A stretch of DNA of 64,000 nt from an uncultured Chlamydia sp. Its GTDB lineage: Bacteria; Chlamydiota; Chlamydiia; Chlamydiales; Simkaniaceae. Numbering within the stretch: position 1 is the stretch's first letter; the number at the start of each line of letters is the position of its first letter. Position numbers and translations under genes: made by a program. The DNA lies in contig CAMGYI010000002.1 of the NCBI GenBank assembly GCA_946127115.1, forward strand, positions 310,001 through 374,000. The letters run 5' to 3'. Under the pieces are notes generated by a model. That model was given only the letters and a program-made list of their open reading frames with translations, was not told where the DNA came from and searched no databases. Shown piece after piece: positions 1 to 9,094 of this stretch.

Positions 1-61
1 TTGAACCTATAATGGAACGCCTATTTAACACCATTTCTGAAATGAAAATTTATGATTTAAT

Positions 62-790
62 TTGACATGCTTTTCAAACAAGGCAAGAGAGTATAATATG
101 CAAGGAAGAAAATTTAGGTTATTAGAAGGAATAGAGAAGTATAATTTTGACAAATTATCTAAAACCAGAGGCAGCTATCGAGAGAGACGACGTTACCTAG
201 CGTTTGCTCACATAAGGGATGGGAAGAGTTTTACTGAGACAGCGAAAATGGTAAGAGTAGAACTTCGCACACTGATGAATTGGGTTGATAGCTTTCGAAA
301 AAGAGGGATAGAGGGATTAAAGGACAAATATGGAGGAGGAGCTAAACCTCACATATGTACTAGTGAATACGAAGCATTTAAAAGCTCTGTTCTGGATCTG
401 CAAAAAGATTGTTCGGAGAGGCGCATCCGAGTAACGGATATCCAAAATCTTATAGAACGTCAATATGGAGCTCGTCCAGCTAAAAGCACTGTATATAACA
501 TTTTAAAGCGAGCAGGATTGGTTTGGATTACAGGGCGTTCACGTCATCCCAAGGCTGATGAAAAAGCTCAAGATCCTATGCGTTCAAAAGATATAGATAT
601 TTGGTTTCAGAACGAATCACGAATTGGCCAACGTGGGACATTGACGCGCACCTGGGCACTGAAAGGGACACGACCTGGAAAGGTCGATCAGCAACAGCAA
701 TTTGAATATGCCTATTTATTTGGAGCTATGTAGCCTATGCGAGACGAAGCTGTAGGTTTAGAATGATTTCTTAGCGTATATCAGCGCATG
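62..790 (+). pseudogene. IS630-family transposase, decayed
   Basis: The open part (223 codons, to 733) starts with a winged helix-turn-helix region (about residues 35-90) and a second DNA-binding segment. It then reaches the first catalytic block, WFQNESRIGQRG (family form WFQDESRIGQ), so the first acidic residue is already changed to Asn. Roughly 20 residues normally found just before this block appear to be missing. The frame stops after YLFGAM at 733. Downstream codons still read RDEAVGL, as in the family, but further stops follow and the rest of the DDE domain is absent. I infer an inactive remnant. Just after it (about 850-890) the short sequence CCAACGTGGAGAA is repeated in tandem. Confidence 0.8.
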
Positions 791-924
791 AATGTCGCTT
801 GGATCCTAGAGTAGAGGTTATTGCCTCGAGGGAAAGATACCTTCGTTGGTCCAACGTGGAGAAGAAAACCAACGTGGAGAAAACCTACCTTCTTAGAATG
901 AATATTTCCCTAATAGCTCAGAAA

Positions 925-3900
925 TCAGAAATTCCAGTTAAAGTTTAGTCTTCCTTCCTGAACACTGTAATGGTTTCCTATGTTTGCCTCATATCCTATA
1001 CTTAACGAGCAATTATCCTTATAGAATAAGGATGCTTCAGCACCCAAAGCTAGCTGATCTGTTGAAATATGATAACTTTGTACAGTGAAGTTCCCTTCGC
1101 AGGCCTCTTGTTTATAGAATCTGGAAGTATACTTTCCATTTTTTAACGGAATATTCCTTAACCAACCAACATAGATACTGGGTAAAAAACAAGTTGTTTC
1201 TGTGTTAAGTTCTTTCAGAAGTTTTAATTTGAATTCCGGACGCAGGAAAGCTGAGTGAATATTCCTGATAGATAGACTCACAGGGCCTGCTCCTGACTCC
1301 TGGTAACCTTTTTCAAAAATATTGAGATAATCTAGATTAAGTGTTGGCATGAGGAATAAATTCTTTTGGAGTTTTTCTGGAAATTTTAATTTTAATCCCC
1401 CAGAAATTCCAATAAGACCATCATAACTTTTGTGATTATTATGAGCCGTTTCCCTAATGTTTGAAAATTGAATCTTTCTATTAACATCGTAGAGGCTACG
1501 TGCCCCTAACAAAGCAACTCCTGCATACCCGTATTCTCCAATATACCCAACAGAAGGACTAAGGTAAACCGATTGAATATGAGCATCTCCATTATTTTCA
1601 TACCAGTTAAGGCTTGAATAGGTATATCCTGTTCCTGCACTTACGATAAGATGATTAAAGAGGCATGTGCTAAATCCTGTTGTAAATCCGTATGTTTTAC
1701 TATTAAAAGGCACTTGCTCTTGCATCTCAGTTTGTTTGTAGTAGTATCCAATAGGGTTAAACCAGATTAATTGGCTAAATTCATTTTTTTTCTCTTTGGA
1801 GGGTTTAGAACAGGTGGAAAAGTAATTTTCGTAGGAATCATTGGTTCTATTCATTGACCGAGCAATACGCACACTGGTTTGCAAGTTAGATAAAGAAAGG
1901 CCTCCAAACTGTTGTGGACTTAGTTCTAAAAGAGCATTAGAAAACTCTTCAGCAGGAAGCTTTACAAGAGGTTTTAAGATGGATACAAGATCGTTCGAGT
2001 GAATGGAGTTGCAAGCAAATAAATATTCAGCAATCTTTTTTGAGTTTCCGTTTAGATCATCAATAGGTGTTGGAAGAACGGCCTCTGTAAAAGCAATATG
2101 GATTTGGACAGCATTTGGCAAGTATTTCAGAATAAAATCTAGTGGCTGCGTTTCTAAAAGTTGAGCAAACTGACCGGAGATTGCAGAGGCTGTTAAGAAT
2201 GTATAGGTTGTTCCTGCCTCATAAAATCCTGGTAAAGGATTTAAAATAACAGAACCATCTAAATTAGCTGTTCCTGAGATTAATAAAAGATCTGACGCAA
2301 GGGGATCATCATCGATTTCTATGACTAAAGAACCTGAAGCAGCTTGGGTATAATCTCCAGTAATGATAAGAGTACCAATAGAGGATCCGGGAGAGACTGT
2401 TCCACTATTTTGCACTGTCCCGACAGTTCCCATTCCTTGTAAAAAAGTCAAAGGAAAAACAATAACTGGACTGATTAAAGACCCCTTTACTTCGAGGGTC
2501 CCTCCTTGGATCTTTGTCATTCCTAAAAATGTATTGGTAGCACTTAGCGTTACCTTTCCCGAGCCATTTTTTGTTAGATCTCCGCCTCCTGAAATATTCC
2601 CTGAATATGTCCCTGTTGTTGTCTGATCAAAGATAACCGAAGCATTATTGGTTATTGCTCCTTGAAGACTTGAAGTGGTTCCTTGAAGAGTACCCGCACT
2701 AACAGTGGTCCCACCACTATAAGTATTGGCTCCACTTAAGGTAATTGTACCAGATCCTAGTTTATTAAAAGACCCTGTCCCGGACATATTCCCTGAGTAT
2801 GTCCCTGTTGTTGTCTGATCAAAGATGACCAAAGCATTATTGGTTATTGCTCCTTGAAGACTTGAAGTGGTTCCTTGAAGAGTACCCGCACTAACAGCGG
2901 TCCCACCACTATAAGTATTGGCTCCACTTAAGGTAATTGTACCAGATCCTAGTTTATTAAAAGACCCTGTCCCGGACATATTCCCTGAGTATGTCCCTGT
3001 TGTTGTCTGATCAAAGATGACCAAAGCATTATTGGTTATTGCTCCTTGAAGACTTGAAGTGGTTCCTTGAAGAGTACCCGCACTAACAGCGGTCCCACCA
3101 CTATAAGTATTGGCTCCACTTAAGGTAATTGTACCAGATCCTAGTTTATTAAAAGACCCTGTCCCGGACATATTCCCTGAGTATGTCCCTGTTGTTGTCT
3201 GATCAAAGATGACCAAAGCATTATTGGTTATTGCTCCTTGAAGACTTGAAGTGGTTCCTTGAAGAGTACCCGCACTAACAGCGGTCCCACCACTATAAGT
3301 ATTGGCTCCACTTAAGGTAACTGTACCAGATCCTAGCTTATCAAAAGACCCTGTTCCAGACATATTCCCTGAATATGTCCCTGTTGTTGTCTGATCAAAG
3401 ATAACCGAAGCACTATTGGTTATTGCTCCTTGAAGACTTGAAGTGGTTCCTTGAAGAGCACCCGCACTAACAGTTGTCCCACCACTATAAGTATTGGCTC
3501 CATTTAAGGTAATTGTACCAGATCCTAGTTTATTAAAAGACCCTGTCCCGAACATATTCCCTGAGTATGTCCCTGTTGTTGTCTGATCAAAGATAACCGA
3601 AGCATTATTGATTATTGCTCCTTGAAGACTTGAAGTGGTTCCTTGAAGAGCACCCGCACTAACAGTTGTCCCACCACTATAAGTATTGGCTCCATTTAAG
3701 GTAATTGTACCAGATCCTAGTTTATTAAAAGACCCTGTCCCGAACATATTCCCTGAGTATGTCCCTGTTGTTGTCTGATCAAAGATAACCGAAGCATTAT
3801 TGGTTATTGTTCCTTGAAGACTTGAAGTAGTTCCTTGAAGAGCACCCGCACTAACAGTTGTCCCACCACTATAAGTGTTGGCTCCACTCAAAAGGAGTGT

Positions 3901-3951
3901 GCCACTACCGCTTTTCGTTAAAGATCCTGAACCACTAAAAACTCCTGACAT
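925..3951 (-). CDS. Autotransporter, C-terminal part: PATR-type repeats and beta-barrel (3' half of a frameshifted gene)
   Basis: This is the downstream half of a type V autotransporter; the upstream half is at 4008-5780. Residues about 20-470 are seven copies of a 64-residue repeat with the core SGANTYSGGT and the segment IFDQTTTGTYSGN, typical of autotransporter-associated beta-helix repeats. A linker follows, ending the beta-helix with the usual GSLVIEIDD-like segment. The last ~270 residues look like an outer-membrane beta-barrel, with alternating aromatic strands and a final LNFNWNF, the terminal-Phe signal for BAM-dependent insertion. The apparent Met start lies inside a repeat and is not a true start. 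A frameshift near 4010 separates the halves. If the frame is really broken, the barrel would not be made as part of the secreted protein. Confidence 0.8.
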   Translation of the reverse strand: MSGVFSGSGSLTKSGSGTLLLSGANTYSGGTTVSAGALQGTTSSLQGTITNNASVIFDQTTTGTYSGNMFGTGSFNKLGSGTITLNGANTYSGGTTVSAGALQGTTSSLQGAIINNASVIFDQTTTGTYSGNMFGTGSFNKLGSGTITLNGANTYSGGTTVSAGALQGTTSSLQGAITNSASVIFDQTTTGTYSGNMSGTGSFDKLGSGTVTLSGANTYSGGTAVSAGTLQGTTSSLQGAITNNALVIFDQTTTGTYSGNMSGTGSFNKLGSGTITLSGANTYSGGTAVSAGTLQGTTSSLQGAITNNALVIFDQTTTGTYSGNMSGTGSFNKLGSGTITLSGANTYSGGTAVSAGTLQGTTSSLQGAITNNALVIFDQTTTGTYSGNMSGTGSFNKLGSGTITLSGANTYSGGTTVSAGTLQGTTSSLQGAITNNASVIFDQTTTGTYSGNISGGGDLTKNGSGKVTLSATNTFLGMTKIQGGTLEVKGSLISPVIVFPLTFLQGMGTVGTVQNSGTVSPGSSIGTLIITGDYTQAASGSLVIEIDDDPLASDLLLISGTANLDGSVILNPLPGFYEAGTTYTFLTASAISGQFAQLLETQPLDFILKYLPNAVQIHIAFTEAVLPTPIDDLNGNSKKIAEYLFACNSIHSNDLVSILKPLVKLPAEEFSNALLELSPQQFGGLSLSNLQTSVRIARSMNRTNDSYENYFSTCSKPSKEKKNEFSQLIWFNPIGYYYKQTEMQEQVPFNSKTYGFTTGFSTCLFNHLIVSAGTGYTYSSLNWYENNGDAHIQSVYLSPSVGYIGEYGYAGVALLGARSLYDVNRKIQFSNIRETAHNNHKSYDGLIGISGGLKLKFPEKLQKNLFLMPTLNLDYLNIFEKGYQESGAGPVSLSIRNIHSAFLRPEFKLKLLKELNTETTCFLPSIYVGWLRNIPLKNGKYTSRFYKQEACEGNFTVQSYHISTDQLALGAEASLFYKDNCSLSIGYEANIGNHYSVQEGRLNFNWNF
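2640..3890 (-). repeat. Seven tandem 192-bp in-frame repeats
   Basis: Units of exactly 192 bp (64 codons) repeat about seven times inside the autotransporter gene. Several neighbouring units differ by only one or two bases, so they have been homogenised or amplified recently. The N/S, T/A and A/T changes between units fall into blocks (ALVI versus ASVI, TAVSAGT versus TTVSAGA), suggesting duplication of groups of units. Confidence 0.9.
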
Positions 3952-4670
3952 GGTAAGAGGAGACCCTGTAACCTCGACTGTTCCTGCTCCAGTTAATGTC
4001 GCTGCCCTTAAGAAGTAAAACCTGTTGTCGAAAGAAGCGTACCACCATTAAACGTCAAAACTCCTCCAGCATTCCCTAGGTTGTTATCTGCTGAAATACT
4101 CAGACTCCCTCCAGAGATGGTGGTCCCACCACTATAAGTGTTGGCTCCACTCAAAAGGAGTGTGCCACTACCGCTTTTCGTTAAAGATCCTGAACCACTA
4201 AAAACTCCTGACATGGTAAGAGGAGACCCTGTAACCTCGACTGTTCCTGCTCCAGTTAATGTCGCTGCCCTTGAAGAAGTAAAACCTGTTGTCGAAAGAA
4301 GCGTACCACCATTAAACGTCAAAACTCCTCCAGCATTCCCTAGGTTGTTATCTGCTGAAATACTCAGACTCCCTCCAGAGATGGTGGTCCCACCACTATA
4401 AGTGTTGGCTCCACTCAAAAGGAGTGTGCCACTACCGCTTTTCGTTAAAGATCCTGAACCACTAAAAACTCCTGACATGGTAAGAGGAGACCCTGTAACC
4501 TCGACTGTTCCTGCTCCAGTTAATGTCGCTGCCCTTGAAGAAGTAAAACCTGTTGTCGAAAGAAGCGTACCACCATTAAACGTCAAAACTCCTCCAGCAT
4601 TCCCTAGGTTGTTGTCTGCTGAAATACTCAGACTTCCTCCAGAGATAGTGGTCCCACCACTATAAGTGTT
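3880..4670 (-). repeat. Three tandem 264-bp in-frame repeats
   Basis: Three near-identical 264-bp units (88 codons) lie upstream of the 192-bp array. The copies at 4138-4401 and 4402-4665 differ by only a few bases. The copy nearest the 192-bp array (3874-4137) lacks one G near position 4010. The reverse strand of each unit is also open for 87 codons; this is a side effect of composition, not a gene. Confidence 0.9.
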
Positions 4671-5780
4671 GGCTCCTGATAGCGTTAATATGGCTGACCC
4701 TATTTTTATAAAACCTCCACCAGAACCACCACCTGCTCCCTGGTCACTTTCAATATTACTAGTAATAGAAATATCAGAAGATAAGTCAAAAGTCAGAGTA
4801 GATCCTGACATCATAAAAATATCTTGTCCCAATCCTTGGGCCCGAGCACCACCAAGAGCAACCCCATTGGAAAAATTAGCCCCTTTAATTGTTACTTGCT
4901 GATTTTGGTAAATAAAAATTGAGCCACCAAGTCCTGCTCCTCCGCCTCCAATAAGGTTATTCAAACGGTTCCCACCAGCAAAACCTGGTGTGCCACCCGT
5001 ACTACTAAAAGTTCCCGCAGCTCCTCCTCCAAATCCTCCAGTATTATTGTATCCCCCGCCGCCGCCTCCTCCAAATCCTCCGTTTCCTCCTGGCCAGTTT
5101 CCTTGATCATTTCCTCCTCCTCCAAAACCCCCATTTCCTCCTGGGTTTCCGTGAGTTCCCCCACCCGAGCCATCAAAACTTCCACCCCCATTTCCTCCTT
5201 GACTAAGTGTTGGGGCGAGAGCCCCATTGGTCCCTAAACCGCCGCCGCCTCCTCCTGCACTCCAGCCAGAAATCGATTGAGAAGCTCCGGGCTCTCCTCC
5301 AATAGCAGAGTTGCTAATAAAATTTATGTTATCGATGCCTAACGTTCCTGCTAAAGCAAATATTCCACCGCCTAATCCAGCTCCTCCTCCTCCTCCAGGG
5401 CCTACACCTTGTCCTCCATCTCCACCTTTAGCTTTCACATTCCGAATAGTCATACTATTTATATTTACTGAATTAGAAGGCGTATTCACAATAAATCCTC
5501 GATAGGTACTTGACCCATCTAAAGTTCCCCCATTTCCATTAATTGTTAAAGGAACTGTAATACTTGCTAAGGGGCTCGAAAGTTGAATTGTTCCTATTCC
5601 AGCATTAATATGGATTGTATTAGATGGCTCAGAACTTAAATTAGCTTGATCTATAGCATTTCTTAGAGATCCTGATCCTGAATCAGCGACTGTTGTTACT
5701 GTAAACGTTGCTCCCCAAACTACTTTTTGTAAAATTAATAAAACAATAGACAAAAAATATAATAGTTTTTTTCTATACAT
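4008..5780 (-). CDS. Autotransporter, N-terminal part: signal peptide, Gly-rich domain and 88-residue repeats (5' half)
   Basis: The protein begins with a clear signal peptide (MYRKK, then a hydrophobic stretch to about residue 23, ending VVWGA). Next come a beta-helix-like section and a very Gly-rich region (about 120-290) with Gly-Gly-Gly runs. It contains GGGIF and GGSIF blocks followed by FISN and FSNG, which recall the GGAI and FxxN motifs of chlamydial Pmp proteins. From about 365 the 88-residue SGANTYSGGTT repeats start. The frame ends in the third repeat at a place where the other copies have one more G; restoring that base joins it to the 925-3951 frame and gives about 1,610 residues in total. 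The ATG at 5780 has GAGG about 7 nt upstream. IS630 remnant sequence lies directly upstream, so the native promoter may be lost. Confidence 0.8.
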   Translation of the reverse strand: MYRKKLLYFLSIVLLILQKVVWGATFTVTTVADSGSGSLRNAIDQANLSSEPSNTIHINAGIGTIQLSSPLASITVPLTINGNGGTLDGSSTYRGFIVNTPSNSVNINSMTIRNVKAKGGDGGQGVGPGGGGGAGLGGGIFALAGTLGIDNINFISNSAIGGEPGASQSISGWSAGGGGGGLGTNGALAPTLSQGGNGGGSFDGSGGGTHGNPGGNGGFGGGGNDQGNWPGGNGGFGGGGGGGYNNTGGFGGGAAGTFSSTGGTPGFAGGNRLNNLIGGGGAGLGGSIFIYQNQQVTIKGANFSNGVALGGARAQGLGQDIFMMSGSTLTFDLSSDISITSNIESDQGAGGGSGGGFIKIGSAILTLSGANTYSGGTTISGGSLSISADNNLGNAGGVLTFNGGTLLSTTGFTSSRAATLTGAGTVEVTGSPLTMSGVFSGSGSLTKSGSGTLLLSGANTYSGGTTISGGSLSISADNNLGNAGGVLTFNGGTLLSTTGFTSSRAATLTGAGTVEVTGSPLTMSGVFSGSGSLTKSGSGTLLLSGANTYSGGTTISGGSLSISADNNLGNAGGVLTFNGGTLLSTTGFTS

Positions 5781-6490
5781 AAAACCTCAAATCTCTCAAA
5801 AACCCATACAGCTTACCCGATATCATACATACATTAATATTGTATACCTCCTTTCCACGAGGGTATAACTCCCTGAAAAATTCATCTATTCCACATTGGT
5901 ATCTTCTTCGTTTGGACTTTGCTTGTACCCACTTGTGTTCAATAGGGTTTAAATCAGGAGAATAAGGAGGAAGATATTCTAAAGTATGGCCTGCGACTTT
6001 AATCTCCTCTTGCATAGATTTGCTTTTATAGAATGAAGCATTATCCATAACCAGAATGCTTTTAGAGGGAAGTTTGGGCAAATCCGCTTTCATCAATATA
6101 TATAATTGCTCTTCCAGAATCTTCATATTTTGCTATCTTCTCCTGAAAGGTTCGCCTTCTTTTTTCGCAGGCCTTGGGATGATTGAATGTTTTTTTATAG
6201 CTGATTCCTAGCCGCTCTACGGCACAATAAACACCTAAAGTACTCACATTAAGACGATGCGCTCGTTCGTAGCTGTAAGCATCAGGATATTTTTTGATAT
6301 CCTCTATTAAGGCCTTTTTATCAATTTTTATTGCCGGTCTATTTTTAGTGCACTTTGGCTCCAATTTTTTAGACCAGAGAAACACGCTATTTACACTTAC
6401 ACCAAAACGCTTTGCTACTTGCGCAAAACTTAACCTTTCTTTACTTCGGATTAATAGTACTTTTTTTCAAAAATCTAGTGAATATGTCAT
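5773..6490 (-). pseudogene. IS630-family transposase with internal deletion
   Basis: The reading frame starts at an ATG at 6490 (MTYSLDF), meets an in-frame TGA where the family has Arg (DFRKK), then continues through the helix-turn-helix (FAQVAKRFGVSVNSV) to the first catalytic Asp, YIDESGFAQ. There the sequence jumps to LPKLPSKSILVMDNASF in another frame (overlap about 6062-6126), so the middle of the catalytic domain was deleted. The second Asp (VMDN) and the Glu (NPIEHKW) are present. The frame runs on to 5773, next to the autotransporter start. The first catalytic residue and the other two are no longer in one frame, so it is inactive. Confidence 0.85.
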
Positions 6491-6680
6491 TCAAAAAATT
6501 ATAACCAAAATAAAATATCTTGGCTATATAGCCGCTTTTGAAGTGTTGAATATGGGTGAAAAAATGGATATCAAACACCCTTAGATGCTTATTAGCAGGC
6601 TTGGAACTGGTTTGTTAAAATCTCTATCACGTTAGACAATTATGCACAAGAGAATGCGCCTTGTTTTTCTATGGGTATTA

Positions 6681-8177
6681 TTAATAGGACTTTGCAAAGA
6701 GAACTCTTTGGGGACTCAGTTTGCCGGTGAAAGGACATGTTCCTTCTTCCTTGAGACCATCCAGTGGGATGCATCGAATCGTCACGTTTAAGTCTTTTTG
6801 AACCACTTCCTCAACTGCAGGGTCTCCTGACCAATGACAACTAGCAAAACCTATGTCCTTTTTGAAAAAGTCATAAAATCCCTCTTTTGTATTGATCTCT
6901 TTAACATGACTATCACGAAAAACCTTTGCTTTTTGATAGAGGTCTTTTTGAATCGCCTCAAGTTGATCAACAATAGTTTTAAGAAGTTCTTCTTCTGATT
7001 GCTTTTCGAGATCCTTATGCCCCTTATTTCTCTTAGCAATAGAGAGCTGATTTTGCTCAAGCTCGCGAGGCCCTACTTCAACACGGATCGGCACCCCTTT
7101 TTTAATCCACGACCAAACCTTCTCCCCGCTCCGAATGTCTCGCTCATCCAGATGAACAGTAAGAGAGTCTTCGCAGTAATGGATTGCCTGCAATTTTTTC
7201 TTCAGCTCATGGCAGTAGGCAAGGATCTTTTCTTTTGTCTCGGACTTATGCACCAGAGGAAGGATCACTATTTGGGCTGAAGCAATACGAGGAGGAAGAA
7301 CCAAACCATCGTCATCCCCATGTACCATAACCACCCCTCCAATCATGCGAGTGGTCACCCCCCAAGAAGTCGTCCAGGCGGAAACTTGGTTTCCTTCCTT
7401 GTCTTGGAAAGTGATATTCTGCGCTTTGGAAAAGTTCTGACCGAGGAAGTGCGAAGTCCCCCCCTGAAGGGCCTTTCCATCTTGCATCATTGCTTCGAAG
7501 GTAAAGGTCGTTATAGCCCCTGGGAATCGCTCACTCTCGGTCTTCTCCCCTTTAAAGACAGGAATCGCAAGCTTGTTTTCTACAAATTCGACATAAATAT
7601 CAAGCATTCGGCGAGTCTCTTCCCGTGCCTCTTTTTCTGTAACATGTGCAGTATGCCCTTCTTGCCAGAGAAATTCTGTGGTACGTAGGAATAGACGTGT
7701 GCGCATCTCCCAACGGACAACGTTTGCCCACTGGTTGATTAAAAGTGGCAAGTCCCGATGAGACTCGATCCATCTAGAAAACATATCACCGATGATCATC
7801 TCAGAAGTAGGTCGAACAATGAGAGGTTCTTCAAGTTCTCCACCAGGAATAAGTTTTCCATCCTCCCCTTGCACCAAGCGGTGATGGGTCACAACTGCAC
7901 ACTCTTTAGCAAATCCTTTGACGTGCTTTGCCTCTTTTTCCAAATAACTCAAGGGAATAAAAAGGGGGAAGTAAGCGTTTTGGTGTCCTGTTTCCTTGAA
8001 CCGACGGTCTAAGATCCGTTGGATATTTTCCCACAGAGCATAACCCCAAGGCTTAATCACCATACATCCTCGCACAGGAGAGTGTTCAGCAAGTTCAGCC
8101 ACCTTAATCACTTGTTGATACCATTCCGGATAATCTTCTTTCCGTGTTGGGCTCACTGCAGTCCTTGGCTTATTCAT
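6681..8177 (-). CDS. proS: Prolyl-tRNA synthetase, short archaeal/eukaryote-like type
   Basis: It charges tRNA-Pro with proline. About 498 residues; the ATG at 8177 overlaps the stop of the upstream gene (ATGA), which fixes the start. The class II core is clear: PVRGCMVIKPWGYALWENIQ, NAYFPLFIP, RPTSEMIIG, VVRWEMRTRLFLRTTEFLWQ (motif 2), GTSHFLGQNF, TTSWGVTTRMIGG (motif 3). The anticodon-binding domain and the C-terminal extension ending FAKSY follow. There is no editing insertion between motifs 2 and 3, so this is the Thermus/archaeal-like form. The C-terminal zinc site looks incomplete: of the usual four Cys, I see CHW, IRC and TCPF, but not the full set. It is translationally coupled to the lipoate ligase upstream. 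Confidence 0.95.
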   Translation of the reverse strand: MNKPRTAVSPTRKEDYPEWYQQVIKVAELAEHSPVRGCMVIKPWGYALWENIQRILDRRFKETGHQNAYFPLFIPLSYLEKEAKHVKGFAKECAVVTHHRLVQGEDGKLIPGGELEEPLIVRPTSEMIIGDMFSRWIESHRDLPLLINQWANVVRWEMRTRLFLRTTEFLWQEGHTAHVTEKEAREETRRMLDIYVEFVENKLAIPVFKGEKTESERFPGAITTFTFEAMMQDGKALQGGTSHFLGQNFSKAQNITFQDKEGNQVSAWTTSWGVTTRMIGGVVMVHGDDDGLVLPPRIASAQIVILPLVHKSETKEKILAYCHELKKKLQAIHYCEDSLTVHLDERDIRSGEKVWSWIKKGVPIRVEVGPRELEQNQLSIAKRNKGHKDLEKQSEEELLKTIVDQLEAIQKDLYQKAKVFRDSHVKEINTKEGFYDFFKKDIGFASCHWSGDPAVEEVVQKDLNVTIRCIPLDGLKEEGTCPFTGKLSPQRVLFAKSY

Positions 8178-8878
8178 TGTATCAATTCCTTCTGAAGTTG
8201 GTGTTTGAGAGTTTCTCGCACCTGTGTTAGATCGTTTTGAGTCCACCCTTGTCCTAAAATAGAAAAAGTATTTGAGAGCATTGCCTCCTGAACCTGGGTA
8301 TTAGGAAGAAGGACAGAATTTAAAAAATCCCCTCTAGGGAGGGCGATCGCAATGCTCCCTTGATGAAGATACCCCTGCTTTCGCCGCCTCTGGGCCGCTC
8401 CTGCCACTTTCCGCCCTTCTAGCATCACATCATAAATTGTGGGCTTAGCCATGCAGAAGTGACGGCAATCCTCGTCAAGAGGAATTGATTCTTCAGGAAG
8501 AAGAGAGGGCTCATTTTCAAGAAAAATCTTTACTCCCCTTTTAACCGCACTATTGATAAAATTATAGTTGTCGAGTGTATTAAGTGAGAAATAGGGATGA
8601 TCTGCAGGAACTAAGACCGAAAAAGCTAAGTCGCTAACATGAAATACGATTCCACCTCCAGTAGGACGGCGGGCTAATGAAAGGCCTACCTTACTTGCCG
8701 TCTCTAAGTCAAGAAACTTGCCTGGATCAAGAAAATATCCATAAGTTGCGGCATCCCCTTCCCAATCATAAAAATGAAGAATGGGGACATTGCCTGGCTT
8801 CATTTTTTCAAGGAGGTTCCGGTCAATTTCCATGTTTTTTTGAGCGGAAGAGATGCCAGTATCTAAAATTTTCCACAT
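8174..8878 (-). CDS. lplA: Lipoate-protein ligase A family protein
   Basis: It likely attaches lipoate (or octanoate) to lipoyl domains of 2-oxoacid dehydrogenase E2 proteins, such as the one at 59438-60601. 234 residues with the family signature RRPTGGGIVFH (about 70-80) and the Lys-containing block GRKVAGAAQRRRKQGYLHQG (about 155-174), whose first Lys is the expected catalytic residue. It is shorter than E. coli LplA (338 residues) and lacks the separate C-terminal accessory domain. A biotin/lipoyl transferase of the LipM type is the alternative. It is first in an operon with proS (4-nt overlap). Confidence 0.85.
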   Translation of the reverse strand: MWKILDTGISSAQKNMEIDRNLLEKMKPGNVPILHFYDWEGDAATYGYFLDPGKFLDLETASKVGLSLARRPTGGGIVFHVSDLAFSVLVPADHPYFSLNTLDNYNFINSAVKRGVKIFLENEPSLLPEESIPLDEDCRHFCMAKPTIYDVMLEGRKVAGAAQRRRKQGYLHQGSIAIALPRGDFLNSVLLPNTQVQEAMLSNTFSILGQGWTQNDLTQVRETLKHQLQKELIQ

Positions 8879-9014
8879 TGCTAATCACACCTGGTAAAGA
8901 GGTTAAAACGTAGCAGAAAAGGAGATAAAAAAACAGAGCACAATTTAAATTTCCCAAAAAATGGTGTCATGGGCAAGATGCGAATTATAGAAGGGAAGTA
9001 TGATCGGTATAAAT

Positions 9015-9050
9015 TCACTTGATTAGTTTGGGTTAAAATATTAATCTTTA
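9015..9050 (+). promoter_or_regulatory. Possible sigma70 promoter of clpC
   Basis: TTGATT followed after 17 bases by TAATCT lies about 45-80 bases before the clpC start. The match is only fair, and no CIRCE or CtsR-like direct repeat was seen next to it. Confidence 0.35.
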
Positions 9051-9094
9051 ACGAGACTAGTGTTTCAATTTAGACTAATAAAACCACGGGCATC

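Noticed and set aside
4000-4020. Programmed ribosomal frameshift in the autotransporter
   Set aside because: No slippery heptamer with a following structure; a missing base compared with the sister repeats explains it more simply.
2640-4670. Regular repeats that could be taken for a CRISPR array
   Set aside because: Units are 192 and 264 bp, fully coding and in frame, with no short repeat/unique spacer pattern.
4138-4902. Open frames on the plus strand across the autotransporter repeats
   Set aside because: They repeat with the same period as the real gene and are composition shadows of it.
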